A DNA stretch of 64,000 nt from Citrus sinensis. Lineage: Eukaryota > Streptophyta > Magnoliopsida > Sapindales > Rutaceae. The translations under genes and the position numbers were made by a program. The stretch lies in the NCBI RefSeq assembly GCF_022201045.2, contig NC_068558.1, positions 24,788,001 through 24,852,000 of the forward strand, given 5' to 3'. Below, piece by piece: positions 48,578-57,745 of the stretch. The notes under the pieces were generated by a model. That model made no database searches and had not been told where the DNA came from. It saw only the letters and a list, made by a program, of their open reading frames with translations. Each line of letters opens with the position of its first letter. Position 1 is the first letter of the stretch.

Positions 48578-50248
48578 TCAATCCGAACCCACTTTAATAC
48601 ATTCCTTGTATATATTTCGGACGCATGTGTTTTCAATGCTTTGCAGATGTGTTGTAAGAACTAGGGCTGTGTGGTTTGTCTCATACTCATCTTGGACTTC
48701 TTTGTGCCGTATGCAATACATTGCACGATGAATTTGTCTAATGAAATCATATAGTTTTAGCTTCTGCTCAACAAAGCGACGCAAGTAAGAATTCAAGCTC
48801 TCACACCTTTGTGTGGTTCGCATTCCGGCAAAAAAGGTTCCTTTCAAATAAGCCTCTGCCCATTTTCTACGCTTTGCATACATTTTTTCCACCCAAGGAT
48901 TTTGTTCCAGTCCCAGATCATAGACAACAGAGAACCAATCTCGATCAAACTCCTCCATGGACATTGGATTCAACATTAACTACCGAAACTTCGACGTGAA
49001 CTCATTTCTCTTCACATTTGCTTGTGCATTTCGCTCAAGATACCAGCAGCAGAGTTGATGTACACATCTAGACATAACCGTTTTAATCACTTTCAACATA
49101 GCTTTATCACCATCTGTTATGACACTTATGGGTTTTTTTTGTTTCATTGCCGATAAGAAAGTCTGTAGGAGCCACACATATAATTCAACAGTTTCGTCAA
49201 TCAGTATCGCAAATCCAAAAACAATTGTTCTTTTATGATGATTTACACCAACGAATGCGACCAAAGTTTTGTTGTATGCATTTTTCTTGTACGTTGCATC
49301 AAAAGCTAAAACATCTACAAATTGTTCACAGTCGTACCGACCAACAGTGTCGGTCCGGAACAAGTTTTGCAGTTGATTTTCCTCATCCAGTGTATACTCG
49401 AAGTACACTCCAGCATCATAATCAACCCTTGCAGATAAGTACGCAATGGCAGCCTCTGTGTCGATGTCAATAATTTGTGCACGGTGATCTGGGTCTATTA
49501 TATTCCGCATGTCCTTACCCATATACCCAACATGATGGAACCCTCCTGCTTGATCAGACTTGTAATTCATGAACTGGCCTACTTTCACCCCAACTTGTGG
49601 CAATGCCTTTGTGTGAGCCAAATCAGCTTCGTCGACAAGTCTATGCGAACGAAGAAATTGTGTCTCGTGCGGTTCAACCAACCGATGAGTGTGGTAAAAA
49701 ATGAATTTAGTTACCACGTACTTCCCTTTCAACTTATCATAGTTCACGCGAAGTTCCGCCTTGCACCCGTTACGAGTAATGCCCCTCGGTTCCCTAATTC
49801 TATCTGTTTTCTCCATCCATTTTTTTAGCTTGTATCCTTGCCCTGAGCAAACCCATCGCCGACTTGCTACTTCACCACTTTTGCTGTCACGACGGAGTTC
49901 ATCTTTTCTCACAGAGAATCCAACCGACTTAGCATAATTTTTATACCATACGTGGGCATCATTCACGGTATCAAAACAGGATCCGACACCCACTTCAATT
50001 AGTTCACTTTTTTTAGCCAAATTGTACGTCGTATGACCAGATGATATTGTAGCAGATTTGTCCCCAAAATATTCATTGCTTTCGCTAGTTTGTGGGGGTA
50101 ATGATGTACTTGCACTTGCACAAATTTCCATCCCATTGTCATATGATGGGTTATCTTCGGCTTCACTTGTTTTTTGTTCCGATGACTGGTTATCATTGAG
50201 GTCTAATACCCATGCAAAAATGCTTCCCCCATCTGAAGATGTTGTCAT
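48578..50248 (-). pseudogene. FAR1/MULE-type transposase gene with one in-frame stop
   Basis: Minus strand, start ATG at 50,248. Residues about 90-200 form a FAR1-type DNA-binding zinc domain (VWYKNYAKSVGFSVRKDE, RRWVCSGQG, RNGCKAEL, FYHTHRLV). A MULE transposase core follows, with FDATYKKN (first Asp), ITDGDKAM (second Asp) and, after the stop, CESLNSYLRRFVEQ (Glu), so the DDE residues are visible. A TAG at 48,982-48,980 interrupts the frame; downstream sequence stays in frame to 48,578. The usual C-terminal SWIM zinc finger is not seen, so the 3' end is also truncated. It is either a transposon gene or a decayed FAR1-related (FRS) host gene; the repeat-rich surroundings favour a transposon. 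Confidence 0.88.
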
Positions 50249-50411
50249 GCTCTCTAGTTATCTTTTCTCAAGATTCTACCATTTCAATACCATCAAAAGG
50301 ACCTACTTGAAGACTTAGAAAAGTACTGCATGGGTTATGTTTCTTTGACATCCAATGTCTTCATTAAATGATGGGATTTGGTTGGTGCTTAGGTTGGTGG
50401 CTATATCCTTT

Positions 50412-50860
50412 AAACGGCTAGCCTATTACCTATAAAGGCTAGCTGTTTGTGTATGTGTGCTCACTGGAGGGAAAACGGCCAGCCTCTTAAGCTCATACGG
50501 CCAGCCTTTATCGATTTGATGCTCACTGGAAGGGAAGAGGCTAGCCGTTTCAGAATGGGTGCTCACTGGAGGGAAAACGGCTAGCCTCTTAAATTTAAGA
50601 GGCTAGCCGTTTGAGTATGGGTGCTCACTGGAGGGAAAATGGCTAGCCTCTTAAATTTAAGAGGCTAGCCGTTTTTTATTTTGGAGAGCACCAAAAGCGA
50701 AAACGGTTAGCCTGTAAAATTTAGAGGCTAGCCGTTTTGTGTTTTGGTGCTCTCTGGACATTAAACGGCTAGCCTTGAAAAACAAAAGGCTAGCCGGTTT
50801 CACTTACTATAGTTTCTAGAACATGAACGGTCACCCTATTATTTTGTAACGGTTAGCCGG
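50412..50860 (+). repeat. Array of AACGGCTAGCC palindromes
   Basis: Face-to-face pairs of AACGGCTAGCC and GGCTAGCCGTT occur every 60 bp or so, separated by a repeated TGCTCACTGGAGGGAAA spacer. One pair forms a perfect 38-bp palindrome at 50,575-50,612; a near-perfect copy follows at about 50,637-50,674. The array lies between the FAR1-type transposase (minus strand, ATG at 50,248) and the ORF relic on the plus strand (ATG at 51,166). Confidence 0.93.
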
Positions 50861-51165
50861 GTTCAAAGCATTGAAACTGATCATCTTCATCTTCACAAAC
50901 TGAATCCTCTCTCGCACGCTCTCAATCGAAATATCCCACATTTACAATCAGTTCATAGCCCATATTCAATCTTAGAAATCATTTCCCACCATTTGCTCTT
51001 GCTATCATTAACCGTCGAAACCGAAAACCCCAAGGTTGTAAACCCTAGGTCCAATATTTGAATCTTCGGTAAATGTTTGCTGAAATTGAACCCACATATC
51101 CTTTTTAAACATCGTTATATTCCATCTAATCGGTTTATTCCTCTTCAAATCAGTGAAAAATCATA

Positions 51166-52415
51166 ATGTCGACTTCAAGGCCACGTAGAGCGAAATATGA
51201 TAGCCGATTCCACCACCCAAACGGACACGGAAGGATGGGGGCCTTATAGAACAACCTGATTTCGAATCAAGACACTTCGCAGACAAGCGTTTGGCCACCC
51301 GTTTTCGCCAAAGATTCATGACGCGTAAGGTACTTGATACATTCTATATTGTGCCTGATTGGCTTCGTAGCCTTAGTATTAGCAATAGAAATTTGTTGCA
51401 ATTGTTGAAGGAAGTTGGTTGGAATAATGCCCTTACGATTAATGAGAATGTGTATCCTGACTTGGTGAAAGTTTTTTACTCGAATATGGATACTTCCATG
51501 GAGAAAGAGAATCGAGTAATCACCAACGTTAGAGGAGTTTTGATTGAATTTGATGATACTGAATTGAACTCTATCCTACAAACCTCCGAAGACGGGTTAG
51601 AAATATATTCTGCTAGGAAAGTTCCTACGATTGATAACTTTGTTCATGTTGATGCCATTAGAAACATTTATAGGCGCATTGATCTTTCTGATAAGGTCTG
51701 TACAATCCATTTCTGTGCTCAATGTCTATGCCTTCAATCGCGTATTTTACATCGTATAATTCAGAATATTGTCCTTCCTTGATCAGGCCACTTAGATGAT
51801 GTTACCCACATGGATGTTGCTTTGATTGATTCTATCCTCAGGCATCGTCCGGTTAGCCTCAGATACACTATTATACGCACCATGCTTTCCATACCTAACT
51901 TAATCAGTCATGCTCTTCCATATGGAAATTTCATCACGCAAATCCTTAAATACTTTAGGGTGCCCATAAACGAATCGTCTTGTAAACCCTGTAGGAGTAT
52001 AGGAGATAAAGTTGTGTGTGCCTTAGGCTTTGAGTGGCCTAATGGAGCATGGGTGAAGTATACTGAAGCTAAGTACACAATGCTTGCTTCGAGTGATGAT
52101 CGTCCTTTGAATTCTATGGTTCCTACTGATCAGCTGCCTGATTTTTCACTTCCTTTCCGGGGTCAGCGTAGACGTGAGAACCCTCCTACCTGTGAACCTG
52201 ATCATGATGCTTCTGCATCTACCGTACCACCTGCAAATCCACATGACTCCGGCGAAGTTACTCTTCAACAACTTATGGACGAGGTGAGGACACTTTCTGT
52301 ACAGTAGACTAGCTTTCCGCATCTTGTTCTAGAGGAGCACCGGCATTTGTCAGAGCAGCATCAGCAGCTCCTTCCCGGACAACGCCTCATGTTCGAGCAC
52401 TTTGGCATTCCCTAA
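51166..52415 (+). pseudogene. Broken homologue of the Sirevirus third ORF
   Basis: The start is MSTSRPRRAKYDSR at 51,166. The frame shifts near 51,207 and then continues with ATRFRQRFMTRKVLDTFY from 51,291. It has a TGA at 51,780-51,782 and a TAG at 52,305-52,307, with homologous sequence resuming in the same frame after each, and ends with TAA at 52,413-52,415. It aligns along its length with 42,636-43,931: VYPDLVKVFYSNMDT, DAIRNIYRRIDLSDKVC, GHLDDVTHMDVALIDSIL, the acidic TDQLPDF, and a Gln-rich end with GQRLMFEHFGIP. Protein identity is moderate, so the two are old relatives, not a recent copy. The Ala/Pro linker is shorter here. Function unknown. Confidence 0.85.
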
Positions 52416-52469
52416 CCGTTTCCACCTCCAGTACCACCATCCCCGCCGCCTCAATAGTTTTAATTTCTT

Positions 52470-52758
52470 TATGCCATTATGTATGTTTGGATGTTAGTTT
52501 TATGTTCGGATGATTGTTTTATATGTTTGGAAATTTTATTTGACAAGTTCTGAAGTTTATTTTATATGTTCAGAAATTTGTTTTATATGTTCAATTGATT
52601 GTTTTATATATTCGGATGGTTGTTTAATATGTTCAGAAATTTTATTTGACAAGTTCGGAAGTTTCTTTTATATGTTCGGAAATTTGTTTTCTATGTTTAG
52701 ATGGTTGTTTTACGTGTTCGGAAGTATGTTTTACATGTTCGGAAATTTGTTTTATATG
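52470..52758 (+). repeat. Minisatellite of a 22-30 bp TATGTTCGGAAATTTGTTT unit
   Basis: Around ten degenerate copies of TTTTATATGTTCGGAAATTTG lie directly after the ORF relic. The Cys/Phe-rich ORF across it is a product of the repeat. Confidence 0.85.
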
Positions 52759-54170
52759 CCACCATGGCTGCTGCTTATTATAGCAATAGCAACCAGCTGC
52801 AGCTGTTGCTGGTTATGCAGCTGCCTGTTGCTGCATAAGCAACAGCTGTTGGCAGCTGGATGCAACAGCTGTTGGCAGCTGGATGCAGCAGCAGCTGCTG
52901 GCAGCTAGATGCAGCAGCAGCAGCTGGCAGTTAGATGCAGCAGCAGCTGCTGCTAGTGTTGTTTCTGCAGCTGCAGCATCAGCAGCTGGTGCCTGCAAAA
53001 GCAGCAGTTGGTAGCTGCTGCTATTGCTACATAAGCAGCAGCTGCTGGCAGTTGGATACAGCAGCAGCTACTGCAGGTGTTGTTTCTGCAGTTGCTGCCT
53101 ATCCAGCAGCAGCTGGTGCATGCAAAAGAAGCAGTTGGTAGCTGCTGCTGTTGCAGCGTAAGCAGCAGCTGCTGGCAGTTGGATGCAGCAGCAGCTGCTG
53201 GCAGCTAGATGCAGCAACAGCAGCTGTTGGTGTTATTTCTGCAGCTGCTACATAAGCAGCAACAACTGCTGGCATTCCAGCAATAGTTGGTGCCTGCAAA
53301 GCAGCAGTTGATAGCTGCTGCTGTTTATGCAGCAACAGCAGCTGGTGCCTGCAAAAACAGCAGCTGGTTGCTGGTTCTGCAACTGCCTGTTGCTGCATAA
53401 GCAGCAGCTGCTGGCAGCTGGATGAAGCAGGAGTTGCTGGCAGCTAGATATAGCATCAGCTGCTGCTGGTGTTGTTACTGCAGCTGCTGCTTGCAAAAGT
53501 AGCAGCTGGTTGCTGGTTCTGCAACTGCCTGTTGCTGCATAAGCAGCAGCTGCTGGCAGCTGGATGAAGCAGGAGTTGCTGGCAGCTAGATATAGCATCA
53601 GCTGCTGCTGGTGTTGTTACTGCAGCTACTGCTTGCAAAAGTAGCAGCTAACAGCTGCTGCTGGTGCCTGCAAAAGCAGCAGCTAACAGCTGTTGCTATT
53701 GCTGGTTCTGCAGCTGCCTGTTGCTGCTTATGCAGCAGCTGCTGGCAGTTAGATGCAGCAGCATCTGCTGCTGGTGTTGTTACTGTAGCTGCTAGCATTC
53801 CAGCAGCAGCTGGTGCCTACAAAAGCAGCAGTTGGTAGCTGTTTGTTGTTGCTGGTTCTGCAGGCACCTTTTGCTGCATAAGCAGCAGCTGCTGGCAGCT
53901 ATAAGCAGCAGCATCTACTGCTGGTGTTGTTGCTGCTCATAAGTAGCAACAGCTGCTGCATAAACAGCAACAACTGCTGCATACGCAGCAACAGCTGCGG
54001 GCTGCTGGTTATGCAGAAACAACTGCTGGCTGCTTTTGGAGCAGATGCTGCCTGCATAAGCACCAACGGGTGGCTACTGTTGTTGCTGGTTCTGCAGCTA
54101 GTGGCTGCTGCTCTTGCTGGTCCAGCTGCAGCTGTAGTTGCTAGCTGCTTATGCCAACAGCAGCAGCAAC
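52759..54170 (+). repeat. 1.4-kb CAG/CTG-rich region
   Basis: The sequence is built almost entirely of GCAGCAGCTGCTGGCAGCTGG-like words with CAGCTG palindromes every few bases. Longer direct repeats are present (for example 53,390-53,500 and 53,500-53,640 are near copies). ORFs on both strands give only Ala, Gln, Leu, Cys and Ser runs and are interrupted often. It is low-complexity DNA, not coding. Confidence 0.93.
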
Positions 54171-54299
54171 TAAAATCCCCAAAATAAGCATTACCAGCAA
54201 GGCCATTAGTAGCTGCAACTGCTGGCATAATTAATCACGCACATTGATTGCAAACCATTTTTTATGCTATTTAATCGGTTCATCTTGACCTAAAACACA

Positions 54300-55640
54300 A
54301 TATTTGTTATTCAGCGGAAGCAAAGGAAACTAAATGAACATTAAATCATTTACTTCGGATATGTGATCATTAACTTGCACTATGGAAATCATACAGTTAT
54401 TGGACCAATAAACATGAGATCAGCACCATTAACTTGATACCGGGACCATTAAACTTGAAACAGAAGGAACCTGAAACTTAGGGCAATGAACATGAAACAT
54501 GTGATCATTAACTTGCAACATAAAAAATTATATAATTAATGGACCAATAAACATGAAATTATGACCATTAACGTGATACATAAACTAATAAACTCGAAAC
54601 CAGTGAAGTTGGAACTTAAGGCAATAAACTTGAAATATGATATCATTAACTTACAACCATAAAAATGATTAAATTAATGAACTTAAAACTTAGGGCAATG
54701 AACATGAAACATGTGATCATTAACTTGCAACTTAAAAAATTATATAATTAATGGACCAATAAACATGAAATCATGACCATTAACGTGTTATCTAAACCAA
54801 TAAACTTGAAACCAGTGAACTTGAAACTTAAGGCAATAAACTTGAAATATGAGATCATTAACTAGCAACCATAAAAATGATTAAATTAATGAATTTGAAA
54901 CTTAGGGCAATGAACATGAAACATGTGATCATTAACTTGCAACTTAAAAAATTATATAATTAATGGATCAATAAACATGAAATCATGACCATTAACGTGA
55001 TATCTAAACCAATAAACTTGAAACCAGTGAACTTGAAACTTAAGGCAATAAACTTGAAATATGAGATCATTAACTAGCAACCATAAAAATGATTAAATTA
55101 ATGAATTTGAAACTTAGGGCAATGAACATGAAACATGTGATCATTAACTTGCAACTTAAAAAATTATATAATTAATGGATCAATAAACATAAAATCATGA
55201 CCATTAACGTGATATCTAAACCAATAAACTTGAAACCAGTGAACTTGAAACTTAGGGCAATAAATATGAAACATGTGATCATTAACTTGCAACCTAAAAA
55301 ATTATATAATTAATGGATCAATAAATATGAAATCATGACTATTAACGTGATATCTAAACCAATAAACTTGAAACCAGTGAACTTAAAATTTAAGGCAATA
55401 AACCTGAAATATGAGATCATTAACTTGCAACCATAAAAATGATTAAATTAATGAACTTGAAACTTAGGGCAATGAACATGAAATATCGAATCATTAACTT
55501 GCAACCTAAAAAATTATATAATTAATAGACCAATAAACATGAAATTATGACCATTAACGTGATAGCAAAATTAATAAACTTGAAATCAGTGAACTTAAAA
55601 CTTAGGGCAATAAACCTGAAATATGAAATAATGAATATTT
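54300..55640 (+). repeat. Higher-order tandem array: 212-bp unit of three ~70-bp monomers
   Basis: The word ATTAATGGACCAATAAAC or a near match recurs with GGA at 54,541, 54,753, 54,965 and 55,177 (steps of 212), then 55,315 (step 138) and 55,527 (step 212). Each 212-bp unit consists of three related monomers of about 70, 74 and 68 bp that share CAATAAAC-TGAAA and ATCATTAAC. The 138-bp step lacks exactly the middle monomer. Confidence 0.93.
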
Positions 55641-55878
55641 TGTTAAACTTGAAACTTTTTTTTATTATTATAAAAATTATTTTTTTGTCTTGTTCTTTAA
55701 TATTAAAATAATGAATATTTTATTATTACTTTATTTCTTATAATTAAATTTTATTATTTTTATTATTATTTAATTTATTCAAGAAGTGGCGGCCAAACCA
55801 TTGCTCTGCTTTTTGCCTTTTTGTATTGCTTGCATGTATCACATACATGCATCTACTGTAGCTGCCCCCGAATAAAAT

Positions 55879-55978
55879 GCCTCATTCATCTGGAATCACG
55901 ATCTTTCAAAGAATAACGTGAATTAAAAGCCTCATTCATCTGGAATCACGATCTTTCAAAGAATAACGTGAATTAAAA
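55879..55978 (+). repeat. Two tandem 50-bp repeats
   Basis: GCCTCATTCATCTGGAATCA starts at 55,879 and 55,929; the two 50-bp copies are essentially identical. Confidence 0.92.
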
Positions 55979-55979
55979 C

Positions 55980-57690
55980 GATATGATTCAGGGGTGGGGC
56001 CGGCGTCGAAAAATAAATTAAAAAAATTAACTTCTCTGATTTGCAGGCGCTTCATTAGCAGAAAGATTATATATATATATGAACCAGAAAATTAAAAAGA
56101 AAAAAAAGGCTTCATAAATGCTTTTGGTTACAACTCTTTGTAAGTTGCCTTGGCAATTGACACCATGTTTGGATGTCAATATTAAGTATTGAGTTGAACT
56201 AATTTTAAAATTAAATATTTATTTTATATTTGATAAATTTACTTAAATTGGATTAAGGGAGATTAAATTTGAATTTAATCTTAAAATTATCGGATTAATA
56301 ATCCTAATTTATATATTTGTTTAGTTGAGATAAAATTAAAGAAAAATTATATGTTAATATTAATTTATCAATTAATTTTTTTATGATTTACTTAAGATTT
56401 TTATTTATTATCTATGATCTAATTAAATTGACAATTTTACTTCTAATAACTCTTGAGATTAAATTTTCATTACTTGTATATTTAATAATTTATAAATTAA
56501 CCATTTAATAACTTATTGCATTATTGATTGTATAAAATTTATTAATCACTAATATCCTATTAAAAATAATCATGAAAATTAAAAATACCATAATTAATTG
56601 ATTTTATATAAATTTTTTTAAATATTTGATAAAAATTAATTAAATATTTAAATTGTTTTATTTCTTTTTCATTTGTTTACTATATTATGACTACCTAATA
56701 ACTTATTTACAATATACTTAATTTTCTAATTAATTACTGTTTAAATTCGTTTACTTATTGTTATAAAATTTCATGAATAATTGATGTTCATATTCAAATA
56801 TCAACTTAAATGTTATTTAATATCATTTAGATATAATTTAACATAGTTCAATCTAGTACTACACCAAACATAAGACAATATAATATAATCCAACTTAATC
56901 CAAGTAATCTAATTCAATCTTATCCTAATAATTAATACAATCCAATTTTACATGATAAATGTGGCCTAAAGTCATAAAAATTGATATTTGAAAATTTCGA
57001 CGAAAGCGGAGTATTCGTTTGCTTTTCTTTATTTTATTTTTTCTTTTGGACAAGAATATTTTCTCTCTCTCTCTCTCTCTCTCTTTTAGTCTCTTTTAAT
57101 GAAATAAGTGGTCAATATTGAATTTTAAATTTTAATGTTAACAATTAAGCCAGCATGTTTCACTTTATTTATAATTAAGCTGCCTTTTTTCACTAAATTC
57201 AGAATACTAAAAAAGACTAGGTGAGAAATACCTCCGATATATTTATAAATGCACACATTCCATAATATTATTGACTTATTGTATAACTGACATAATATCT
57301 CCGATATATTTTAGAATTCCTCTTATTTGATAATAGGATGTCATTTGAAATGTTTGATCTATTAAATTACTTCCAATACATTGCTATAAAAAACTATTGA
57401 ATACATTTTCCAAGAGGTTGGTACTTCAGATTTTTTAAAGTCAGGCAAAATAAAAAAAAAATATGAGATATGTTAGAATAATGCAATATGTCATTTCAAT
57501 TTGTGCAAATTAAAAAAAGTTTTTATCCCTAGTAATATAATTTTTTTAGAGTTGCCAAGCTTCCATACTTTAATCTTTGAAAAAGTTATAATCATAATTT
57601 AATTTCTGTCATTTAGTCTAACTTGCACTATCGAAAAATTCCGGGTCAGATTTTACAACCTAAAATTTTGGACACACAATAACTCTTCAC
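55980..57690. other. AT-rich intergenic DNA upstream of the O-methyltransferase
   Basis: No gene is seen. It holds TA and CT microsatellites (about 56,070 and 57,063-57,086). 56,160-56,960 resembles an old AT-rich MITE, with sequence like that at 12,560-12,700, but clear ends were not found. Confidence 0.55.
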
Positions 57691-57695
57691 TCCAC

Positions 57696-57702
57696 TATAA
57701 AT
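57696..57702 (+). promoter_or_regulatory. TATA box of the O-methyltransferase gene
   Basis: TATAAAT 50 bp before the ATG at 57,746, in CCACTATAAATGC. Confidence 0.7.
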
Positions 57703-57745
57703 GCATTGTTTCTGAAGGAAAACAGATAAGGAAATTCAAGAAAAT

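Noticed and set aside
52813..54228. Poly-Ala/Gln/Leu/Cys ORFs on both strands
   Set aside because: Products of CAG/CTG repeats read in any frame.
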